The translations under genes and the position numbers were made by a program. The notes below the pieces were generated by a model. That model was not told the DNA's origin and made no database searches. It was given only the letters and a program-made list of their open reading frames with translations. Shown in pieces: positions 1-6,045 of a stretch of DNA of 11,424 nt. The stretch's first letter is position 1. Every line of letters begins with the position of its first letter. The stretch is taken from assembly GCA_025458585.1 (NCBI GenBank), contig JALOSD010000038.1, positions 1-11,424 on the forward strand, written 5' to 3'. This stretch comes from Burkholderiaceae bacterium (GTDB lineage: Bacteria; Pseudomonadota; Gammaproteobacteria; Burkholderiales; Burkholderiaceae_C).

Positions 1-584
1 GCAAGGGGCTCGGCCTGGGGTTGGCGATCGTCAAGCGCCTGGCCGACCTGATGCAGACGCCGCTCGACGTGCGCTCGAGCGTCGGCCACGGCACGGTGTT
101 CTCGCTCGTCGTGCCGCTCGGCAAGACGCAGCGCGCGCTCGGCACCGCCGTGGCGCCGGCGAAGGCGCCGCTCGGGCTGACGCTCGACGGGCGGCTCGTC
201 GTCGTCGTCGAGGACGAGGCGGCAGTGCGCGACGGCCTCGTCGTGCTGCTGCAGGGCTGGGGCGCCGACGTGCTCGCGTTCGACACCGTCGACGCGGTGC
301 GCGCGTGGACCGCCGACGCGGCCGCGCGCCGGCGCGACCTGCTGCTCGTCGACTACCGGCTGCCGGCCGGCACGACCGGGGTGGAGGCGCTCGCGACGAT
401 CCGCAGGCGCTTTCCCCAGGCGAGGCTGCCCGCGATCGTGATCACCGGCAGCAGCCTCGGCGGCCACGAGGACGAGGCGACGACGCACGACTTGCACCTG
501 CTGATCAAGCCGGTACTGCCGAACAAGCTGCGCGCGATGATCGCATTCAAGCTCGGCGTGCGATCGCAGGCGGGATCCGGTTAG
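1..584 (+). CDS. Hybrid sensor histidine kinase, C-terminal part (ATPase end plus receiver domain), 5' truncated
   Basis: The gene runs in from the left edge; the first complete codon in frame is at position 3. The fragment opens with KGLGLGLAIVKRLADLM, the G2-box end of a HATPase_c domain, followed by the last ATPase strands (GHGTVFSLVVPLG). After a linker of about 20 residues comes a complete receiver domain. Numbering from position 21, it has the acidic pocket E64-D65-E66, the phospho-acceptor D111 in LLVDYRLPAG (codon 351-353), the switch T142 in VITGSS and the conserved K163 in LIKPV. These features support autokinase activity with intramolecular phosphotransfer to the C-terminal receiver. 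The sensor and dimerisation domains lie outside the window, so the signal is unknown. The stop is TAG at 582-584. The gene converges on scpA across a repeat-rich gap. The class is secure; the specific system is not identifiable. Confidence 0.93.
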   Translation, partial: KGLGLGLAIVKRLADLMQTPLDVRSSVGHGTVFSLVVPLGKTQRALGTAVAPAKAPLGLTLDGRLVVVVEDEAAVRDGLVVLLQGWGADVLAFDTVDAVRAWTADAAARRRDLLLVDYRLPAGTTGVEALATIRRRFPQARLPAIVITGSSLGGHEDEATTHDLHLLIKPVLPNKLRAMIAFKLGVRSQAGSG

Positions 585-612
585 CGGTGGCGGCTCCTGC
601 GTGAGCGACCGC
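584..612 (+). terminator. Possible stem-loop at the histidine kinase stop codon
   Basis: GCGGTGGC (584-591) pairs with GCGACCGC (605-612) with one mismatch, around a 13-nt loop, starting at the last base of the kinase stop codon. There is no T-run after it. It could be a weak terminator or part of the repeat element that starts here. Confidence 0.3.
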
Positions 613-718
613 CTTCAAAGGGTCGAGCATGGCGCGTGGCCCGGGCGTGCGTGCTCCGGCCCAGGCTCGCGCGTCACCGGCTGCAGACTGCCACCGTCGT
701 GCCGTCGTCGCCGTGTTC

Positions 719-756
719 TCGTGCAGGGGTCGGGGCCTCGTGCATGGGTCGGGGCG
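719..756. repeat. 19-bp tandem direct repeat, two units
   Basis: Unit one (719-737) is TCGTGCAGGGGTCGGGGCC and unit two (738-756) is TCGTGCATGGGTCGGGGCG. They are immediately adjacent and differ at two positions. The repeat lies in the middle of the larger inverted-repeat mosaic. Confidence 0.8.
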
Positions 757-884
757 AGCGCGAATCGGGTCTGCGCCCCCACGCCCGGTCCGCGCGCCAT
801 GCGCACGCAGGAGCACTGCCCACGCGAGGCCTGCTCACGATGGTGGACCGCAGGGCGATGGCGGTGCCTGGGGGCGCAGGCCCG

Positions 885-912
885 ATTCCACCCCAACCTT
901 GTCAGGTTACAA
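885..912 (-). promoter_or_regulatory. Promoter-like motif with embedded palindrome, no gene downstream
   Basis: On the minus strand TTGTAA (912-907) is followed after 16 nt by TGGAAT (890-885), each matching four of six sigma-70 consensus bases. A 14-bp palindrome AACCTTGTCAGGTT (895-908; 5-bp arms, 4-nt centre) overlaps the -35 and spacer, where an operator would sit. Transcription would run left into the repeat mosaic, where I see no ORF. A second perfect hairpin, GCGGTGCTGACCGC, lies just upstream at 913-926. The motifs are visible; promoter activity is inference. Confidence 0.35.
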
Positions 913-1041
913 GCGGTGCTGACCGCGAAGACGATGGCGCGGCACGACGGTGAAGCGCGAGCCTGGGCCGCAGCGCGCAGGCACCGCCGTCGCCCTGCCG
1001 CCGCAACCGATGCAGGCCGATCGCACGACGACAGCCCTACC

Positions 1042-1071
1042 CCGGTCGGACGCAAACCGGCATCACGCCGG
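1042..1071 (-). terminator. Overlapping hairpins at the end of scpA
   Basis: Two mutually exclusive short hairpins sit at the scpA stop: CCGGC (1057-1061) with GCCGG (1067-1071) around a 5-nt loop holding most of the TGA codon, and CCGGT (1042-1046) with ACCGG (1056-1060) around 9 nt. In the direction of scpA the first is followed by TTTGCG, a very short T-run. It is a plausible but weak intrinsic terminator. Confidence 0.35.
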
Positions 1072-1935
1072 CTGGTAGGCCAGCCGCACGTAGATCGGCG
1101 CAAAAGCCTCCGCCTGCGTCACGTCGATCAGCCGCTCGCGCGCGAGCTCGAGCAGTGCGACGAAGGTGACGACGACCACCGGCACGCCGCGCCGGGTGTC
1201 GAACAGCTCGGCGAACTCGACGAAGCGTCGGCCCTGCAGCGTCCTCAGCACGAGGCTCATGTGCTCGCGCACCGAGAGCTGCTCGCGCGTGATCTTGTGG
1301 TGCTGGTTCAGCTTCGCGCGCCGCAGGATGTCGAGCCAGGCCTCGCGCAGGTCGACCGGCGAGACGTCGGGCCAGCGCGGCTGCAGGCTCTGCTCGATCG
1401 TCACCTGCGCGCGCAGGAAGTCGCGCCCGAGCACCGGCAGCGCGTCGAGCCGCGCGGCGGCGAGCTTGATCTGCTCGTACTCGAGCAACCGGCGCACGAG
1501 CTCGGCGCGCGGGTCCTCAGCCTCGGCGCCGTCGTCGTGCCGGCGCGGTGGCAGCAGCATGCGGCTCTTGATCTCGATCAGCATCGCCGCCATCAGCAGG
1601 TACTCGCTCGCGAGCTCGAGGTTGCGGCTGCGGATCTGCTCGACGTAGGTCAGGTACTGGCGCGTGACGTCGGCCAGCGGGATGTCGAGGATGTTGAAGT
1701 TCTGCCGCCGGATCAGGTAGAGCAGCAGGTCCAGCGGGCCTTCGAAGGCTTCGAGGAAGACCTCGAGCGCGTCGGGCGGGATGTAAAGGTCCTGCGGCAG
1801 CGCGAACAGAGGCTCGCCGTACAGCCGCGCGACCGCGATCCCGTCGACGGCCTCGGGCACCGCCTCGGTCGCAGGCGCATCGGCGAAGGCGTCGACGAGC
1901 GAGCCGACGCCCGGATCGACCGCGGCCGGGTTCAC
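1063..1935 (-). CDS. scpA: Segregation and condensation protein A (ScpA)
   Basis: ScpA is the kleisin subunit that, with ScpB, closes the Smc ring and supports chromosome condensation and segregation. The 290-residue product shows the kleisin signature: LYGEPLFALPQDLYIPP (38-54), then VFLEAFEGPLDLLLYLIRRQ (59-78), the helix EYLLMAAMLIEIKSRMLLPP (111-130) and EDPRAELVRRLLEYEQ (140-155). The C-terminal winged-helix segment follows (about 215-275). I chose the GTG at 1935-1933 because it overlaps the TGA of the upstream DUF3460 gene as GTGA, the usual sign of translational coupling; a longer frame from 2025 would overlap that gene entirely. The first 35 or so residues, rich in Ala, Asp and Pro, are variable and probably disordered. 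No scpB lies nearby. Family assignment is firm; the exact start is likely. Confidence 0.95.
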   Translation of the reverse strand: MNPAAVDPGVGSLVDAFADAPATEAVPEAVDGIAVARLYGEPLFALPQDLYIPPDALEVFLEAFEGPLDLLLYLIRRQNFNILDIPLADVTRQYLTYVEQIRSRNLELASEYLLMAAMLIEIKSRMLLPPRRHDDGAEAEDPRAELVRRLLEYEQIKLAAARLDALPVLGRDFLRAQVTIEQSLQPRWPDVSPVDLREAWLDILRRAKLNQHHKITREQLSVREHMSLVLRTLQGRRFVEFAELFDTRRGVPVVVVTFVALLELARERLIDVTQAEAFAPIYVRLAYQPA

Positions 1936-2135
1936 TCGCCCTTCGTCTGGTAGACGTAAGGTTGCTGCGGCACCCGCGCCTCGCGCCAGTCCTCGAGCGC
2001 CTCGCGGTCGATCGCGCGGTCCCACAGCAGCGCGCGGCCGGCGCGCTGCTCGGCCTCGAGGCTGGGCTTCTTCGCCTTCAGCTCGTCGAGGAACTGCGTG
2101 ACGTCGGACTTGTACGGCTTCCAGAAGAAGGGCAT
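1932..2135 (-). CDS. DUF3460 small protein upstream of scpA
   Basis: This 67-residue protein begins MPFFWKPYKSDVTQFLDEL and ends PYVYQTKGE. I recognise it as DUF3460, a small, mostly betaproteobacterial family of unknown function. It is hydrophilic, with many Lys, Glu and Arg residues, no signal peptide and no membrane segment, so a cytoplasmic protein is expected. Its stop codon overlaps the scpA GTG by four bases, so the two are almost certainly co-transcribed and translationally coupled, which suggests a role linked to ScpA dosage or condensin. That link is inference. The ATG is at 2135. The leader before it is C-rich with no Shine-Dalgarno sequence, and a TAGAAT -10 element lies 29 nt upstream. 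Confidence 0.9.
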   Translation of the reverse strand: MPFFWKPYKSDVTQFLDELKAKKPSLEAEQRAGRALLWDRAIDREALEDWREARVPQQPYVYQTKGE

Positions 2136-2144
2136 GGTTGGGGG

Positions 2145-2170
2145 CAGAATCGGCAGCGACCGAGATTCTA
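2145..2170. promoter_or_regulatory. Divergent -10 elements between the DUF3460-scpA and lipoprotein operons
   Basis: The start codons of the two operons are 48 bp apart. On the minus strand TAGAAT (2170-2165) ends 29 nt before the DUF3460 ATG. On the plus strand CAGAAT (2145-2150) ends 33 nt before the lipoprotein TTG. The two form a 6-bp inverted repeat, AGAATC (2146-2151) and GATTCT (2164-2169), so either paired promoters or an operator is possible. I see no good -35 element for either direction. Confidence 0.45.
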
Positions 2171-2183
2171 ACGAGGGGGGTCC

Positions 2184-2699
2184 TTGACGAAACTGACGCG
2201 CTGGTGGATGGCGCTGTCGGGCGCAGCGGTGGCGCTCGCGGCGCTCGTCGGCTGCGACGCGCGCCGCCTCGAGCGGCTGCAGGTCGGCGTATCGATCGAG
2301 GCCGACGTGCGGCGCGAGTTCGGCGAGCCGGCCGCGGTGCTGCCCGAGGCCGACGGGGCGCGGATCTTCGAGTATCCGCGCCAGCCCGAAGGGCAGGAGA
2401 ACTGGTTCCTGACGATCGGCCCCGACGGCAAGCTGCGCGAGGTGCGGCAGGCGCTGACGCCGGCGAACTTCGCGCGCGTGACGGCCGGCATGGACCAGGC
2501 GCAGCTGCGCCGCCTGCTCGGCCGGCCGGCGGCGACCGCCGTCTACGAGCTCAAGCGCGAGCAGGTCTGGGACTGGCGCTACGCCGACGCCGGCCAGGCG
2601 CGCCTGTTCAGCGTCACCTTCGACATGAACGGCCGCGTCGTGTCGACGGCGAGCCGCGACGACCCGCGCTACGAGCACGGCGGCCCGAGCGGCCGCTGA
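2184..2699 (+). CDS. BamE/SmpA-like lipoprotein with two repeats
   Basis: The 171-residue product starts with a lipoprotein signal peptide: basic MTKLTRWW, a hydrophobic core, then the lipobox LVGC with the lipidated cysteine at 24. The mature part holds two related stretches, VGVSIEADVRREFGEPA (34-50) and AGMDQAQLRRLLGRPA (101-116), each matching the SmpA/OmlA (BamE) start pattern of a helix ending in a Gly-x-Pro turn followed by strands with conserved aromatics. Such proteins are usually annotated as outer-membrane assembly factor BamE, but BamE itself has a single copy of the fold, so this is a paralogue rather than certain BamE. The residue after the lipidated Cys is Asp, which in E. coli favours inner-membrane retention. 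The start is TTG, preceded by GAGGGGGG. The CYTH-CHAD gene follows after 13 nt. Confidence 0.85.
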   Translation: MTKLTRWWMALSGAAVALAALVGCDARRLERLQVGVSIEADVRREFGEPAAVLPEADGARIFEYPRQPEGQENWFLTIGPDGKLREVRQALTPANFARVTAGMDQAQLRRLLGRPAATAVYELKREQVWDWRYADAGQARLFSVTFDMNGRVVSTASRDDPRYEHGGPSGR

Positions 2700-2712
2700 G
2701 CGGGCACGTACC

Positions 2713-4200
2713 GTGGTCGAGGTCGAACTCAAGTTCCAGGTGCCGGCCGCGGCGGCCGCCGCGGTGCGGCGCGCCGTCGCGACGGCGTCGGCGCATCGCC
2801 TGGCGCTGGCGGCGCGCTACTTCGATACCCCCGACCGCCAGCTCGCTGCCGCCGGCTTCGCATTGCGCCTGCGCCGCGAAGACGATCGCTGGGTCCAGAC
2901 GCTCAAGGGTCGCGGCGACGCGACGATGCAGCGCCCCGAGCACAACGTGCCGGTCGAAGGCGACGCCGAGCCGGCGCTCGACCTCGCGCGCCACGACGGC
3001 ACGCCAGTGGCCGACGCGCTTCGCGCCGCCGGCGTCGACCCGCAGGCAATCGGGCCGCTGTTCGGCACCGACGTGCAGCGCACGCAGCGCCGCCTGCGCA
3101 GCGGCGCGACGGTGGTCGAGCTCGCGTTCGACGAGGGCTTCATCGTCGCCGGCGACGCGCGTGCGGCGGTGTGCGAGCTCGAGCTCGAGCTCGTCGCCGG
3201 CACGCCGCAGGCGCTGATCGGCGTCGCCGCGCGCTGGGCCGAACGCCACGGCCTGTGGCTCGACGTGCGCACGAAGGCCGAGCGCGGCGACCTGCTCGTG
3301 CGCGGCGTCGCCGCGTCGCCGCCGGTGCACGCGCAGCCGCCGCTGCTGTCGGCGCACGACCGCCCGGCCGACGCGCTGCGTGCGATGGTGCGCGCCTGCC
3401 TCGACCAGGTGCTGCCGAACGCAAGCGCGGTCGCCGCCGGCGGCTTCGAGCCCGAGCACGTGCACCAGCTGCGCGTCGGCCTGCGCCGGCTGCGCACCGC
3501 CTTGCGCGTGTTCGGCGACGCTTCGCCCGACGTCGACGCGACGTGGGAGCCACGGCTGGCTGCCGCGTTCGGCCGGCTCGGCGCGGCGCGCGACCTCGAC
3601 GCCCTCTCGGCGACGCTGGTGCCGGCGTTGCGTGCGGCCGGCGCGCCACTCGTCGACCTGGGCACCGCCGCCGCGGCCGAGGACCCGGGCGCCGTCGTGC
3701 GCGAACCCGGCTGGACGGCGCTGATGCTTGCGCTGCTCGGCTTCGTGCAGTCAGGCGAGGGGGGCGACGGCTCGTCGTCGTGGGCGCTGCCGGCAGCGCA
3801 CGACGGCGAGTTGCTGCGCTGGGCGCGGCGCAAGCTGCGGCGCGCCCACCGGCAGGCGGTCACCGGCGGCGAGACCTTCGCGCAGCTGCCCGAAGAAGCG
3901 CAACACCGCATCCGCAAGCGCGTCAAGCGGCTGCGCTACAGCGTCGAGTTCGTCTCGTCGCTGTATCCGCCAAAAGCCGTTCAGCGCTTTCTCAAGCGGC
4001 TTCGGCCGGCGCAGGAGGTCCTCGGCGAGTACAACGACCTGCTGGTCGCCGAGGCGGCGTATCGCGCGCGCGTCGCCGACGATCCGCGCGCGTGGTTCGC
4101 CGTCGGCTGGCTCGTCGGGCGGCGCCCGCGGCAGCTCGAGCGCTGCGCCCGCGAGCTCGCGAAGCTCGCCGACGCCGAGACGTTCTGGCGCCGACGCTGA
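2713..4200 (+). CDS. CYTH-CHAD domain protein, probable inorganic triphosphatase
   Basis: The 495-residue protein joins a CYTH domain (1-200) to a CHAD domain (about 213-490). The CYTH part carries the ExExK signature at its very N-terminus (E3, E5, K7), the RYFDTPDRQL segment (35-44), the basic pair in LRLRRE (51-56), K65 in QTLKG and the late acidic strand CELELEL (154-160). These are the metal- and triphosphate-binding residues of the tunnel fold. The CHAD part has the conserved His and basic helices HQLRVGLRRLRTALRVF (251-267) and HRIRKRVKRLRYSVEF (398-413), typical of polyphosphate-binding CHAD proteins. The family includes E. coli YgiF, a tripolyphosphatase; activity here is inferred. 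The GTG start is fixed by the N-terminal ExExK. It probably shares an mRNA with the lipoprotein gene. Its TGA directly abuts the stop of the opposing SulP gene. Confidence 0.92.
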   Translation: MVEVELKFQVPAAAAAAVRRAVATASAHRLALAARYFDTPDRQLAAAGFALRLRREDDRWVQTLKGRGDATMQRPEHNVPVEGDAEPALDLARHDGTPVADALRAAGVDPQAIGPLFGTDVQRTQRRLRSGATVVELAFDEGFIVAGDARAAVCELELELVAGTPQALIGVAARWAERHGLWLDVRTKAERGDLLVRGVAASPPVHAQPPLLSAHDRPADALRAMVRACLDQVLPNASAVAAGGFEPEHVHQLRVGLRRLRTALRVFGDASPDVDATWEPRLAAAFGRLGAARDLDALSATLVPALRAAGAPLVDLGTAAAAEDPGAVVREPGWTALMLALLGFVQSGEGGDGSSSWALPAAHDGELLRWARRKLRRAHRQAVTGGETFAQLPEEAQHRIRKRVKRLRYSVEFVSSLYPPKAVQRFLKRLRPAQEVLGEYNDLLVAEAAYRARVADDPRAWFAVGWLVGRRPRQLERCARELAKLADAETFWRRR

Positions 4201-5919
4201 TCACGCCTGCGGCGCGCGCACGAGAGCGGCTGCGCGCTGGAGCGCCTCGGCGAGCGTCGGCGCCACCGCGCCCTCGTCGAGCAGCGGCTCGAAACCCGAG
4301 CGGCGCATCAGCGAGCGCGGCTGCTCGTTGACCTCGGCGAGCAGCAGCGCGATGCCGCGCTTGCGCAGCGCGCGCAGCAACTGCGTCAGCGCGTCGATGC
4401 CGGTGGTGTCGAGCGAGATCAGCCGGTGCATCTGCAGCACGAGCACGCGCGTGCCGGGCGGCAGGCGCTCGGGCAGCGCCTCGATCTTGCCGACGGCGCC
4501 GAAGAACAGAGGGCCGTAAAGCTGCAGCACGTGCACGCCGTCGACTGCCGCGGGCTCGGCGCCGGTGGCGCGCCTGAGCGCGTCGCCGTCCATGGGCTCC
4601 GCGCGGAAGAGCTGGCTCATGCGCCAGATGAAGAAGCCGCATGCCATCAGCAGGCCGACCTCGACCGCCACCGTCAGGTCGAACACGACGGTGAGCACGA
4701 AGGTGCCGACCAGGGTCGTGCGGTACGGGATCGCGAAGTGGCGCAGGCGCCTGAACTCGTGCCACTCGCCCATGTTCCAGGCGACGAACAGCAGGATGCC
4801 GGCGAGCGCGGCCAGTGGCACGTGCGCCGCCAGCGGCGCGGCGACGAGCACGATCGCGAGCAGCACCGCCGCGTGCACGATGCCCGCCACTGGCGTGCGT
4901 GCGCCCGAGCGCACGTTGGTCGACGTGCGCGCGATCGTGCCGGTGGCGGGCATGCCGCCGAACAGCGGCGTGACGACATTGGCCACACCCTGCGCCATCA
5001 GCTCCTGGTTCGGGTCGTGCCTGGGGATGTCGGCCATGTTGTCGGCCACGCGCGCGCACAGCAGCGACTCGATCGCGCCGAGCAGCGCGATCGTCAGGGT
5101 CGGGATCAGCAGCAGCTTGACGGTTGCCCAGCTGAACTCGGGCAGCTCGAACGTCGGCAGCGCCTGCGGGATGCCGCCGAAGCGCGAGCCGATCGTCTCG
5201 ACGTTCAGCCCGAACAGTGCGGTGACGAGCGTCGCGCCAACGAGCGCGATGATCGTGCCCGGCACCTGCGAGGCGTGGCGGCGCCACTTCTGTGCGCGCG
5301 TCGTCGGCGCGGTGGGCATCGTGTACGACTTCGGCCACAGCACGACGATCGCCAGGCACGCCAAGCCGATCGCGAGCGCGGCGGGGTTGATCGTATGCAC
5401 GTGGCGCGCAAGCACGCCGATCTGGGTGAAGAAGTCGGCCGGCAGCTTGTCGATCTCGAGGCCGAGCAGGTCCTTGACCTGCGACAGCGCGATCAGCACG
5501 GCGATGCCGTTGGTGAAGCCGATCACGATGCCGATCGGGATGTAGCGTACGAGCACGCCCAGCCGCAGCCAGCCGAGCACGAACAGCAGCACGCCGGCGA
5601 GCATCGTCGAGATCAGCAGGTTCGCCAGGCCGTAGCGCTCGACGATGCCGTAGACGATGACGATGAACGCGCCGGCGGGCCCGCCGATCTGCACGTTCGA
5701 GCCGCCGAGCGCCGAGATCAGGAAGCCGGCGATGATCGCGGTGAAGATGCCCTGCTCGGGCTTGAGGCCGCTCGCGATCGCGAAGGCCATCGCCAGCGGC
5801 AGCGCGACGATGCCGACGGTGACGCCGGCGCCGAGGTCGGCGAGGAACTGCGGGCGGCCGTAGTCACGCAGCGCGTCGAGCGCGCGCGGGCGGAAGGGGT
5901 GGACGTCGAAGGGAAGCAT
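4201..5919 (-). CDS. SulP/SLC26-family anion transporter with C-terminal STAS domain
   Basis: The 572-residue protein belongs to the SulP family of inner-membrane anion transporters (sulfate, bicarbonate or dicarboxylate in characterised members). The N-terminal half has the SulP hallmarks: LGAGVTVGIVALPLAMAFAI (29-48), GGPAGAFIVIVYGIV (79-93) and IGIVIGFTNGIAVLIALSQ (129-147). GTIARTSTNVRSGARTP (327-343) follows, and several hydrophobic segments make up the 14-helix fold. From about 460 to 565 lies a cytoplasmic STAS domain with the conserved loop SLDTTGIDAL (502-511). Length is typical. The ATG at 5919 is preceded by GGAG 9 nt upstream. Substrate cannot be read from sequence, and no carbonic anhydrase or sulfate-assimilation gene is adjacent. 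It lies 126 nt downstream of metG on the same strand and has no obvious promoter of its own. Confidence 0.93.
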   Translation of the reverse strand: MLPFDVHPFRPRALDALRDYGRPQFLADLGAGVTVGIVALPLAMAFAIASGLKPEQGIFTAIIAGFLISALGGSNVQIGGPAGAFIVIVYGIVERYGLANLLISTMLAGVLLFVLGWLRLGVLVRYIPIGIVIGFTNGIAVLIALSQVKDLLGLEIDKLPADFFTQIGVLARHVHTINPAALAIGLACLAIVVLWPKSYTMPTAPTTRAQKWRRHASQVPGTIIALVGATLVTALFGLNVETIGSRFGGIPQALPTFELPEFSWATVKLLLIPTLTIALLGAIESLLCARVADNMADIPRHDPNQELMAQGVANVVTPLFGGMPATGTIARTSTNVRSGARTPVAGIVHAAVLLAIVLVAAPLAAHVPLAALAGILLFVAWNMGEWHEFRRLRHFAIPYRTTLVGTFVLTVVFDLTVAVEVGLLMACGFFIWRMSQLFRAEPMDGDALRRATGAEPAAVDGVHVLQLYGPLFFGAVGKIEALPERLPPGTRVLVLQMHRLISLDTTGIDALTQLLRALRKRGIALLLAEVNEQPRSLMRRSGFEPLLDEGAVAPTLAEALQRAAALVRAPQA

Positions 5920-5979
5920 CGGGACTCCGGAGCGGGTGCGGGCAGGGGGCCGAAACCCCGCCGGGAGGTCCGCAGTGAT

Positions 5980-6003
5980 GGCGGCGCGCGATGAAGCGCC
6001 GCC
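5980..6003 (-). terminator. Hairpin between metG and the SulP gene
   Basis: GGCGGCGC (5980-5987) and GCGCCGCC (5996-6003) form a perfect 8-bp GC stem around an 8-nt loop, 43 nt past the metG stop. No T-run follows in the metG direction, so termination may be partial or Rho-assisted, allowing some readthrough into the SulP gene. Confidence 0.4.
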
Positions 6004-6045
6004 GGCGCGACGGCGCCCACACCTGCGGCGCGCCGCCTGGCGTGC

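Larger units (their letters stand above)
585..1062. repeat. Gene-free mosaic of diverged inverted and direct repeats
   Basis: This 478-bp stretch between two convergent genes has no convincing ORF; the short open frames on both strands match no protein I recognise. By eye it contains an inverted pair 627-651/778-802 (22 of 25 match), with a shorter pair 593-603/804-814 outside it in the same relative order. It also holds an inverted pair 657-678/949-970 (21 of 22), a pair 690-702/939-951 (13 of 13) and a pair 762-779/871-888 (17 of 18). The last three are nested around a common centre near 820, so 657-779 and 871-970 look like two diverged, oppositely oriented copies with conserved ends and a poorly matching middle. 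A 19-bp tandem duplication lies at 719-756. This resembles an intergenic repeat family built up by insertion and decay. No transposase or clear target duplication is visible. Confidence 0.75.

Noticed and set aside
629..953. Short overlapping frames of about 100 codons in the gap after the histidine kinase
   Set aside because: They overlap each other in different frames, have no convincing ribosome binding sites and are compositionally like translated repeat DNA.
585..1062. CRISPR array or insertion sequence as explanation of the repeat region
   Set aside because: Repeats are not regularly spaced direct units, there is no cas or transposase gene, and no terminal inverted repeats bound an ORF.
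601..1953. Open frame of 450 codons spanning the repeat region and the antisense of scpA
   Set aside because: Most of it is scpA read backwards. The first part merely translates the repeats, giving related peptides on both strands, which is a consequence of inverted DNA repeats and not a protein.
4426..5994. Open frame of 522 codons opposite the SulP gene
   Set aside because: It is antisense to a clear SulP transporter. The product is dominated by Arg, Asp, His and Gln and has no family features.
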